NCBI GenBank assembly: GCA_947494145.1
Contig: CANLTZ010000019.1
Span: forward strand, 1-64,000
DNA: 64,000 bases
Reading direction: 5' to 3'
Origin: an uncultured Jannaschia sp.
GTDB lineage: Bacteria; Pseudomonadota; Alphaproteobacteria; Rhodobacterales; Rhodobacteraceae
This document shows positions 8,806-16,687 of the stretch, piece by piece; the first letter of the stretch is position 1; each line of letters begins with the position of its first letter. A program made the position numbers and the translations under genes. The notes under the pieces were generated by a model that was not told where the DNA came from, ran no database searches, and saw only the letters and a program-made list of their open reading frames with translations.

Positions 8806-8870
8806 GGGACACTCCCGTTTTGAACGCGTCCCCATGAAGTGTGATGCGCCACGACCCGACACCATAATAG

Positions 8871-8884
8871 TCACTGGCCAGTGA
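8871..8884. promoter_or_regulatory. Perfect 14-bp palindrome, candidate operator
   Basis: TCACTGGCCAGTGA is a perfect 14-bp palindrome located 66-79 bp upstream of the peroxiredoxin-like start, flanked by AT-rich sequence (ATAATAG / TAAATG). The size and position fit a dimeric repressor or activator site controlling the redox/cqsA unit. No matching regulator gene is adjacent. Confidence 0.5.
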
Positions 8885-9145
8885 TAAATGGTGAGATCTG
8901 TTCCGGCTGGGCGCATGCGGAGCATGCTGCCGAGAAGGGAAGACGCCACGACATAGTCGGCCATGGGCCATTGAAACACGTCGCCGGTGTATTGGGCGGC
9001 CTCAACCGGTGATCTCAACGTGTCGACGGACCGCGGGGACCATCCGTTTCATTTCCTTCGACGGCGGCGTTTCGGACTATCGGGCTGACTGCAGAAAGCC
9101 CGTCCTGTGGCGTTGAAGAAGGGTGAAGAGCTAAGGATTAAGATC

Positions 9146-11818
9146 CTAGGCTGGTTGGGCGGCCATGATGCGAAGTTTCTTGGAGAATTTGGCGACCTTT
9201 CCGCCGCCCTTGATGGTCGCCAGACAGGCGAGGGTCGCGGGTCGATCTGGCGCTGTTCCGGCGGCGACGTGCAATTCGTAGAACAATTCCAGCATTCCGC
9301 CCATATCCCTGGGGGTCTCGTCGGCTGGAAAATCCAGGATCAGGGCGATGATGTCGCGGACATGACCTTCGGCACCTGCTTCCGCCATGGCGGCGAGCGC
9401 CTTTGTCCAACGCGTGGTCGGCAGCGACGCGGACATCAGGAAGGCCTTCAAGGCTGCGGCCAGTTGGTCATTCGACAGGCGCTTTTGACGGAGGGCGAGT
9501 GCCGCTGCCTCGGTGGCCAGCGACGAGACCGACTTGTCTTCGCAGGCCATGTCATAGGCCAAAAGACCAGCGCCCAGGTCGCCAATCGGACCGCCGGGGC
9601 GGAAGAAGGGTTCCAGAAAGGCGCGGGTGGGGTTGTCGTTCAGCTTGTCATACGTGTTCTGTTGCAGGATGCCTTGCCCGAAGAACGGCTCCAGATCGGT
9701 CGGCATCGTCAGGGAGGCCCAGGCGATGTCTGCAAAGGTGGCGCCGCAATTGGATGAATTGAAAGTCTGCCGCTTCGGGTGGAACGCGTAGAGCGCCGGG
9801 AGGATATCGGCCTCATTCGGGAGTTCGGGTGACGGGGGCACCGCGACCGTGACCCAGAAGTAGTTTCCGTGGCCGCTGTGCTCACGACCGACTTGCAGGT
9901 TTTGCTGGATCGGAACGCCGCAATCCGGAAGCGGCGTATCAAAGAGTGCGGTGATGCGGGCGTCTTCTTCAACCGGTCGCCGGGCCCGCCAGGCCGAGGC
10001 CCAGAGTTCTGCCGTCGGGCCGACGGGCATATCGGCCCCGAGGGCGTAGGCCAAGGCGCGGCCCGCTTCGGTTTCATGGATTGGTGCTGGGGGCTTGCTG
10101 GGCCGATCATCCCCCAGCCGCATCAGGGCCAAGGAAAGGTCGGCTGTTCCTGGCACGACGCCCGCCGAATGATAGGCGGCGAGGCGCGTCGTCAAATCTG
10201 CAACCGATACCGTGCCGGAGGAATCGCTGGGCAGTGATAGCAGCGGCAATCCGGCCCCCGCCAAGATGCGCGCCGATATCTCGTTATTGCGCCGCATGTG
10301 GAAGCGGGCCAGCGTCGTGAGGTGGTAGTGCTGAAGCACGCCTTCGGTCGGTGTAGGGGGCAGGATCTCTGCGATGGACTTCCCCTCCGTCAGCGCATAC
10401 CCCGAGACGGCGAGGATTTCGCGCAGGTCGCTGTCCCCGCGTTTGTCCCAGACTTGCTTGGCCCGCTTTCGGAGGGGAGAGAGTCGCTGGTCGTCGTCGC
10501 GCAGCGCGGGTCCGAAGCGAGACAGGCCGTCGGTGGCACGCTCCACCTCGAACGGGTCACGCGGATTTTCCAAGACGGTCAGAAAGAGCGACAGGGCCTC
10601 TTCGGCGCTGCTGACCGGAATGATGGGGACGGGGGCTAAGAGGTCTCCTGCCGTGATGGTATCGGCGCTTTGTGTGGGCGTCACACCCGCCAGAGCAGCG
10701 ATCCGGTCCCGGACCGAGGGCGCGACAAGATCGACATAGTCCGCCAGCGTGTCGCGAAGTGCCGAGTTGTCCTGGCCGTCCAGCGTCTCGAACAGGTCAA
10801 GCGCCTTTCCCTGGACACCCGCATCCTCGCAAACCAGGGCGAGCAGTGCGCTTGCGGCTGCGTCCTGTCGCAGTGCTTGCTGGCGCTTGGCGGCGCGCGC
10901 CACCAGTTTGAGCGCCGCGGCGACCGTGCCTTTGGACCGCGCTTGCAAGGCGGGCTCCAACCCGGCGAGCATCGCATCAGGCGCGAGGCTTTCGGATTTG
11001 TCGAGCGCTTGGACGAACTTGATCGCAAACGACACCGTGGGCGGCACCGATGAGCCGAGCAACCGCAGATAGCGGTCGGCGCGGGCCGAGATTTCGGCCG
11101 GTGTCGGTGCCATGGCGACGTGAAACCGCGAATACCATCCGGCGCGGAACTGCCCGAAATCGCGCTCCAACGCGTCGAGCGAGGCATCGAGTAGGCGTTG
11201 CCGATCCAGCTTGCCGTTTTCGGCATAGGCGATCAGGCGGGCCTCCCAGCCGTCGCCGCCGGATGCCGCGTATTTGTCATGGTTGGCGAGGCTGAATTCG
11301 CCGCCGCCTTCGACTGCGAAGAACCGCCAGACATCGCGTTCCAGCAGGAGGGGTTCGTCATCTTCATATGCCGTGAAATGACCGGCATAGTAGCCGAGGA
11401 TGATCGCATCGCTTTCGGGCCGGTCGCAAAACCCAGCCTTCCAAAGCGGGGCCACGCGGCCAACAAAATGGGCCGAGCTTTCGACCAGATGGTCGACCAG
11501 GCCCTGCGTCCAATCCGGCTGCAATGCCGCGACGGCGTCGCATAGGGAAACCTTTCCGAAATGGGGAAAGTAGCTGAGTTTCTTGAGGTCCGTCAGCGTC
11601 GCGGTGGCCAGCAATCCGATCGTGACGGCCTCCTCGTCTTTAACCTTCGGCCCGTCGATGGGCTTGCTGGAAAAGCGGCGACTTTCGACCAGCTTGTAAA
11701 GCTTCATCACGGCTTTTGCATGTTTGCGCCGCTCTACCTGGGGGCGTTGGGCGAGCGTGTCCAGCACATGGCGCGCGGATTGGGTGCAGAGCAGGTGGAT
11801 AAGGTCGTCTTCGGTCAT
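9146..11818 (-). CDS. Large helical-repeat protein, DUF6493-like, coupled to a SWIM protein
   Basis: 890 aa, no signal peptide, mostly alpha-helical. The N-terminal half has repeated helical units (LKKLSYFPHFGKVSLCDAV; LALVCEDAGVQGKALDLFET). The C-terminal half includes RPVEEDARITALFDTPLPDC and ADIAWASLTMPTDLEPFFGQ. The layout, and in particular its position directly after a SWIM zinc-finger gene, agrees with DUF6493-type proteins, whose function is unknown. I recall the pairing from other genomes but cannot verify it here. It starts inside the SWIM stop codon (ATGA at 11815-11818), so the two are translated together. No catalytic motif is apparent; a scaffold or adaptor role is only a guess. 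Confidence 0.75.
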   Translation of the reverse strand: MTEDDLIHLLCTQSARHVLDTLAQRPQVERRKHAKAVMKLYKLVESRRFSSKPIDGPKVKDEEAVTIGLLATATLTDLKKLSYFPHFGKVSLCDAVAALQPDWTQGLVDHLVESSAHFVGRVAPLWKAGFCDRPESDAIILGYYAGHFTAYEDDEPLLLERDVWRFFAVEGGGEFSLANHDKYAASGGDGWEARLIAYAENGKLDRQRLLDASLDALERDFGQFRAGWYSRFHVAMAPTPAEISARADRYLRLLGSSVPPTVSFAIKFVQALDKSESLAPDAMLAGLEPALQARSKGTVAAALKLVARAAKRQQALRQDAAASALLALVCEDAGVQGKALDLFETLDGQDNSALRDTLADYVDLVAPSVRDRIAALAGVTPTQSADTITAGDLLAPVPIIPVSSAEEALSLFLTVLENPRDPFEVERATDGLSRFGPALRDDDQRLSPLRKRAKQVWDKRGDSDLREILAVSGYALTEGKSIAEILPPTPTEGVLQHYHLTTLARFHMRRNNEISARILAGAGLPLLSLPSDSSGTVSVADLTTRLAAYHSAGVVPGTADLSLALMRLGDDRPSKPPAPIHETEAGRALAYALGADMPVGPTAELWASAWRARRPVEEDARITALFDTPLPDCGVPIQQNLQVGREHSGHGNYFWVTVAVPPSPELPNEADILPALYAFHPKRQTFNSSNCGATFADIAWASLTMPTDLEPFFGQGILQQNTYDKLNDNPTRAFLEPFFRPGGPIGDLGAGLLAYDMACEDKSVSSLATEAAALALRQKRLSNDQLAAALKAFLMSASLPTTRWTKALAAMAEAGAEGHVRDIIALILDFPADETPRDMGGMLELFYELHVAAGTAPDRPATLACLATIKGGGKVAKFSKKLRIMAAQPA

Positions 11819-13155
11819 GCGCCTGCCTCTTTAGTGATTTCAACCGCGAGCACGTGTTTGCACGGGCCCCGCTGCCCGCCGGTCTTTGCAAACCAGGGGC
11901 AGGTGCAGCGCCACCCGTCGCCGTCTGGGCTGACGCGGTGGACTACGTCCTTGCTTGCCACATCGGCATGGAGGCCTGCCAATGTGACGGCCCCGGCCTC
12001 CACCAGCGCTTGGGCAGCTTGGAGCCGGGGGTTCAAGGCTTCGATCTGGTCCGCATCGAAGGGCAGAACCCGGTGGAAGTAGCCGCCCAGACTGAGGTCG
12101 AAGCCGACGAGGCCGGTCGCAGCCAAGTCGGCCAGGGCGCGATCAACGATGTCGCGGGGCAAGCCAGTGCTAGCTGCAAGCGTGTCCATGTCGATCCGAT
12201 CCTGCCAATTGAGCCACGCGCGCAGCGTCGCGGCGGCCGTTCCATCCGATGTCGCGACACCGGACAAGATGCCGCCATCGCCGGAAAAGCCGCGCCATGG
12301 CTCCGCATTCAACACGATGGAGAAGCGCTGCGGTCCAAAATCCAGCACCCAGGCGGTCGCGTCGTTCTGCGGGTTGTGGAAGACGTCGAGTGCCTCGGCA
12401 CGGGCGGCCATATTCTCCATCACGCGTAGTCTATGGGAGCCGCGCAAAGGCACCGCCCCGTCGATCTTGCGGGGCGACACGCGCGCCGTGCCGCCGGTGA
12501 CGGAGACCCATTGTTGGTGATCGGTCTTGCCCCGTGGCAGCGCCCGCAGGAAGCGCTGCGCGCCAAGACGGTTCAGGCGGAAGGCGTGGGTCATGCCCGC
12601 CAGCGCGACCTGGACCTGCGCGAACCCTTTGATCCAACGAAGGGGCAGCGGCACCTTCTTTTCGACGATGGTCGTCCCGTCGCGGGTGATGTCCACGGAA
12701 GCGGCGCCGATCCTCAGCCCCAATTCGGTGTCTTTGCCGATACCGGCGAGCGCGGCGCGCAGGTCCGGTCCGAAATCGACATTCGTGGTCCCGTTGCGCC
12801 GATATGAGACATCGAGCGCCCCATCGCCCAGATCCATCCGGGCATAGGTGCTGCAGCAGGCCGAAAACCCTTCGAAGCGAACGGCGCCGGGACTGACGGT
12901 GGCCACGGGATCGGCCTCGCGCAGGATGCGGGCAACCATGGAGGGTGGGACGTAAAACCGGGTGCCGACGATTTCGGACACGGCGCGTAGGCCCTTGGCC
13001 GTGACGTCTGGATAGAAGGCCCGCGCCGACAGGAAGTGCTGCGCCGCGTCGGCCCCAGACCCATGGTCACATGCCAGGGCAAGTTCGCGCCCCTTGGTGC
13101 TGGGTCGCAGAACGGAGGCTTTTGCGTAGCGATAGGTATGGTCAATGGCCGCCAT
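11815..13155 (-). CDS. SWIM zinc-finger protein
   Basis: 446 aa. The C-terminus contains the SWIM signature CTCPWFAKTGGQRGPCKH (CxC...CxH, about residues 419-436), a zinc-binding module used for DNA or protein binding. The preceding ~400 residues are beta-rich (MENMAARAEALDVFHNPQND; WVLDFGPQRFSIVLNAEPWR) with a possible winged-helix-like stretch (LNWQDRIDMDTLAASTGLPR, ~325). It is the first gene of a unit with the DUF6493-like gene and is divergent from the sulfotransferase. A 16-bp inverted repeat sits 36-51 bp upstream of its ATG. The function is unknown; SWIM proteins of this layout are often seen with partner genes in accessory regions. Confidence 0.82.
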   Translation of the reverse strand: MAAIDHTYRYAKASVLRPSTKGRELALACDHGSGADAAQHFLSARAFYPDVTAKGLRAVSEIVGTRFYVPPSMVARILREADPVATVSPGAVRFEGFSACCSTYARMDLGDGALDVSYRRNGTTNVDFGPDLRAALAGIGKDTELGLRIGAASVDITRDGTTIVEKKVPLPLRWIKGFAQVQVALAGMTHAFRLNRLGAQRFLRALPRGKTDHQQWVSVTGGTARVSPRKIDGAVPLRGSHRLRVMENMAARAEALDVFHNPQNDATAWVLDFGPQRFSIVLNAEPWRGFSGDGGILSGVATSDGTAAATLRAWLNWQDRIDMDTLAASTGLPRDIVDRALADLAATGLVGFDLSLGGYFHRVLPFDADQIEALNPRLQAAQALVEAGAVTLAGLHADVASKDVVHRVSPDGDGWRCTCPWFAKTGGQRGPCKHVLAVEITKEAGA

Positions 13156-13190
13156 GTCTCAATCGCTCTGTAACCTGCCAAATCCCTGGA

Positions 13191-13206
13191 ATGTCGAAAA
13201 CGACAT
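13191..13206. promoter_or_regulatory. 16-bp inverted repeat upstream of the SWIM gene
   Basis: ATGTCG-AAAA-CGACAT is a perfect inverted repeat with 6-bp arms, in the divergent region between the SWIM gene and the sulfotransferase. It is in the right place to be an operator for the SWIM/DUF6493 unit. Confidence 0.5.
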
Positions 13207-13332
13207 ATTAGGACGCGGTCCGCAATCGAACCAAAGAATCCGGCATAGGATTGGTGTTTTGAAGACAAGTTTCTGGCGCGCCGCCACGTCTTTGTTGCAC
13301 TCTGCCATGGCTCCCTTCCCAAACACGACCGC

Positions 13333-14250
13333 ATGCAGGCGCCTCCAAACATGACGAACCGAAAGCTTTACCTTGGCCCCTTGACCGACAGCAGACGTTG
13401 GGACCGGGTGAATATCCGGCCGGACGATGTGTTCGTCGTGACGCCTCCGAAATGCGGAACGACTTGGATGCAAACCATCGTGGCCCTGCTGTTTTCTGGC
13501 GATCCTGACGTCGTAACCGAACTATCGGTCAAAATGCCCTGGGTGGATATTCGCATCCGCGAGATTGCGGAGGTCGCCGCGCGGCTTGAAGCCATGCAGC
13601 ACCGGCGCAGTATGAAAAGTCATACGCCCATGGACGGGCTGCCGCTCGATGACCACGCGCACTATATCTATATCTGCGTGTTTCGTCATCCCCTGGACGC
13701 GCATTTCTCGTATCGTAAGCACGTCCGCAACATCCCGATGTCCTGGTTCGATATGTGGTATCCCGAAAACGATACGGACGGGATTACCTTCCGCCGTTTC
13801 CTGGACGGCGGGGCGGAGGGTTTCGACGGCGATGCTATGCCACTTGCCCATATCTTGCGGCATTATAAGGCTGCCTGTGCTGTCGCCGATCGGTCAAACG
13901 TGTCGCTTTTTCATTACGCCGATATGACCCGCGATTTGGCGGGCACCTTTGCCAGGGTGTCCGGCCTGTTGGGCATATCACATCCTGCCACTGTCATGGA
14001 TCACCTGGTTCAGGCCGCGCGCTTTGATCATATGAAGGCCAATGCAGAACGTTTCGCGCCGTCCGGAGGCAAGGGGTTCATGAAGTCGGACACGGAATTC
14101 TTTCACAGCGGTTCGAGCGGTAAATGGCACGGCGCACTGACCGACAATGAGTTGGCATCATATGACGCTGCAATGGATGCTAATCTTGAGCCTAAGGATC
14201 GCGCTTGGCTGGAATACGGTTCTGAGGGCTCGTCTGCTCATTTGACGTAA
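13333..14250 (+). CDS. Sulfotransferase domain protein
   Basis: 305 aa (299 if the second ATG at 13351 is used, which would remove the N-terminal MQAPPN). The PAPS-binding 5'-phosphosulfate loop is clear: VTPPKCGTTWMQ near residue 40. The 3'-phosphate-binding segment CVFRHPLDAHFSYRKH lies around 117-132. The C-terminal SGKWHGALTD region resembles the end of the PAPS-binding RKGxxGDWK motif, with Gly-Lys-Trp retained. Cytosolic sulfotransferases of this type move sulfate from PAPS to hydroxyl groups of small molecules. The acceptor is unknown. The gene stands alone, divergent from the SWIM gene. Confidence 0.88.
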   Translation: MQAPPNMTNRKLYLGPLTDSRRWDRVNIRPDDVFVVTPPKCGTTWMQTIVALLFSGDPDVVTELSVKMPWVDIRIREIAEVAARLEAMQHRRSMKSHTPMDGLPLDDHAHYIYICVFRHPLDAHFSYRKHVRNIPMSWFDMWYPENDTDGITFRRFLDGGAEGFDGDAMPLAHILRHYKAACAVADRSNVSLFHYADMTRDLAGTFARVSGLLGISHPATVMDHLVQAARFDHMKANAERFAPSGGKGFMKSDTEFFHSGSSGKWHGALTDNELASYDAAMDANLEPKDRAWLEYGSEGSSAHLT

Positions 14251-14256
14251 GTCCCA

Positions 14257-14954
14257 ATGCCGAAATCGGGCCTGACGGGCCCATGCCTGCCACGGGCGGC
14301 CGATACCTGGCAGCACGATTTCAGCTATCTGTCGACGGGCACGAAACACATCATCCTGCATTTCATCAACGTCACGATACCTGCTGGGGATCGACCGCAC
14401 CAAAACACGACTCGTTCTGGATCTGTAATGGCGACGCGCCTCCACGCTGGGGCAATGCACGCTGTTCACCGGACGGCACAGTGCAGCGTGAGGTGTCGCG
14501 CAATGCGGGGATGATCTTGAACGTGTATAAAGGCACGAGCGGTCATTCCGATCCGTAGGTCAGCACCTGTTCTCGGTGACGCTGATCGACAAAGAGTCGT
14601 GGCGTCGGCAGCGCATTGCATTTCGGACCACCCTTTTCGCTACCAGCCAGCTCGACCACGTTCGATTGCGAGGTGCAGTGCGACGGCACCAAGCTGCCAT
14701 CCCTCACCCTAGGGCGCGGTCAAAAAGATCACGCCAGAGGACACCGGCATCGTTCCGTTGCCGTAGAGGGGCAGCATTGTGGGCGTGAACATGGATGTGC
14801 GGGGTCATCCGAGTCCGGGCTATTTGATATGAGCGGCCGGTTGCTGGGTGTTCTGGCCGCGGGCGGTCCACGTGGCACCGGCTTACCCGCCATCGCAACT
14901 GAGTTGAACGATCACATCGAAGGGCCCGATCCGCCCCCGGGAACCAATTTGTAA
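14257..14954 (+). pseudogene. Decayed trypsin/lysyl-endopeptidase-like serine protease
   Basis: No long frame is open, but protease-like pieces occur in succession. WQHDFSYLSTGTKHIILHF (from ~14308) resembles the N-terminal beta-sandwich of secreted trypsin-like proteases. The frame from 14616 ends with GCAGSSESGLFDMSGRLLGV, which resembles the catalytic-serine block GGSSGSPLFDxxGRVVG. In that block the Gly after GSS is Glu (GSSES). Several frameshifts separate the pieces. Identification rests on these short motifs only. Confidence 0.35.
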
Positions 14955-15616
14955 CGATTATCGCGCGCAGCGGGCTTAGCTTGCGCCCGTTCTAGCAGCC
15001 CGCAGGCTCTACACTGGCGATCTCTTTTTGGCGCCGCAGGTGATCTTTCGGTACTCTGATAAGACCGTGCCGTGTGGCGGCGACGTAACGGTAACGTTGC
15101 GACGCCACGATACACGCGTCGGCAAGGCCCTGTCGAAGGCCGGGCTGGGCACGCCGCGTGTGGTGGATGGCGATGTCCTTCCCGTGCGTCCGGCGACCTT
15201 GTCGCAGATCGAGACCTAAAGCGGCGCAAGCAGAAGCCTGACCACAAGGAACGGACGCTTCTTAGAACCGCAGCCAAGAAGTCGGGGCGCGACGCGAGGA
15301 CGCGGCTGTTAGCAGGTTCTAGGCCAGGGGGCCGAACGGACGTGTCTTGGCCTTGGGTCGGCTTCGACTGGCCCTTGGATGGGCTGGGCAACTCGTAAGA
15401 CTGATTGACGTAATGGCATCTGCCGTCTCGATTTCCTTGCCAATCTGCATCGCCGCGTCGGATCAGCTTGGCGGCGTCAAGCTGGTAAGATCCCGGCCCG
15501 GCCGGTCGACTGGGCACGCGGTCGACATGTGAAACACGTGACGCCAGCGCTTGACGCTTTTCAAAGGTTTGCTTCACTGTCGCTTATCCAACACGAAAAA
15601 CATCAGGGAGTAGAAT
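14955..15616. other. Unassigned region with a 63-codon open frame
   Basis: About 660 bp before the TAXI gene. A plus-strand frame at 15028-15219 reads VIFRYSDKTVPCGGDVTVTL and ends VVDGDVLPVRPATLSQIET; it looks protein-like but I do not recognise it and it has no clear ribosome binding site. The rest has no credible gene on either strand. Together with the upstream protease remnant it looks like decayed sequence. The promoter of the TAXI operon should lie in the last ~100 bp. Confidence 0.4.
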
Positions 15617-16588
15617 ATGAACAAGACTGTGATGGCCGCTGTCGTGGCTGGTGCCACGGCCCTTTCTGGCGGCGTTGCGTCTGCTCAGGATCAGACCTTC
15701 ATCGCCATTGGCACAGGCGGCGTGACCGGCGTCTATTATCCGACGGGCGGCGCGATCTGCCGCTTGGTGAACCGTGACCGTGCCGATCACGGGGTTCGGT
15801 GCGGTGTTGAATCGACCGGCGGCTCGGTCTTCAATATCAACGCGATCCGCGGTGGAGAGTTGGAGTTCGGGGTCGCGCAATCCGACTGGCAGTTCCATGC
15901 GTTCAACGGCACGTCGCGTTTTGAAGAACAGGGCCCGTTCGAAGAGTTGCGCGCTGTCTTTTCGGTGCACCCGGAACCCTTCACCGTTGTCGCGCGCGCC
16001 GATGCAGGCATCGCCTCGTTCGAAGATCTGCAAGGCAAGCGCGTGAATGTCGGCAACCCTGGCTCTGGCCAGCGCGGCACGATGGAAGTGCTGATGGGCG
16101 CCATGGGCTGGACGATGGACGACTTCGCCGTTGCGTCAGAGTTGCAGGCGGCTGAGCAGTCACAGGCGCTTTGCGACAACAATATCGACGCGATGATCTA
16201 CACCGTCGGTCACCCGTCGGGTTCGATCCAGGAAGCGACGACGGCCTGCGACTCCGTCCTGGTGACGGTTGCCAATGACGCCGTCGATACGCTGGTAGAG
16301 GAAAACTCCTTCTACCGGACGGCGACGATTCCGGGTGGAATGTATCGCGGCAACGACGAAGACGTGCAGACCTTCGGTGTCGGTGCGACCTTCGTGACCT
16401 CGGCCGATGTACCGGAAGAGGTGGTCTATACCGTCGTCGCTGCGGTGTTCGAGAACTTGGACCAGTTCCGCAGCCTGCACCCGGCCTTTGCAAACCTCGA
16501 CGCCGCTGCAATGGCCAATGACAGCCTCAGCGCGCCGCTGCATCCTGGGGCCGAGCGCTACTTCCGCGAGGCTGGCCTGATCGAATGA
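15617..16588 (+). CDS. TAXI-family TRAP transporter solute-binding protein
   Basis: 323 aa with a Sec signal peptide ([23 protein letters not shown], cleavage before QDQ). The mature start [19 protein letters not shown] and the [22 protein letters not shown] block (~137-158) are diagnostic of TAXI binding proteins, which capture ligands such as glutamate or other dicarboxylates in the periplasm and hand them to a fused TRAP permease. The permease follows 99 bp downstream. The ligand cannot be read from sequence. A clear GGGAG ribosome binding site precedes ATG 15617. Confidence 0.93.
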   Translation: MNKTVMAAVVAGATALSGGVASAQDQTFIAIGTGGVTGVYYPTGGAICRLVNRDRADHGVRCGVESTGGSVFNINAIRGGELEFGVAQSDWQFHAFNGTSRFEEQGPFEELRAVFSVHPEPFTVVARADAGIASFEDLQGKRVNVGNPGSGQRGTMEVLMGAMGWTMDDFAVASELQAAEQSQALCDNNIDAMIYTVGHPSGSIQEATTACDSVLVTVANDAVDTLVEENSFYRTATIPGGMYRGNDEDVQTFGVGATFVTSADVPEEVVYTVVAAVFENLDQFRSLHPAFANLDAAAMANDSLSAPLHPGAERYFREAGLIE

Positions 16589-16687
16589 TCGGCTGACCCA
16601 AGCGAGATACGCACGGACCGGGCAGCACGTGTTGCCCGGTTTCCAAGATACGGGCCGTCTGGCACGGCCGAACAAGGGGGCAGCCCG

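Noticed and set aside
8806-9018. 71-residue N-terminal extension of the membrane peroxiredoxin
   Set aside because: It would cover the AT-rich promoter area and the 14-bp palindrome; MRLKSLL with GGGAG gives a proper membrane N-terminus.
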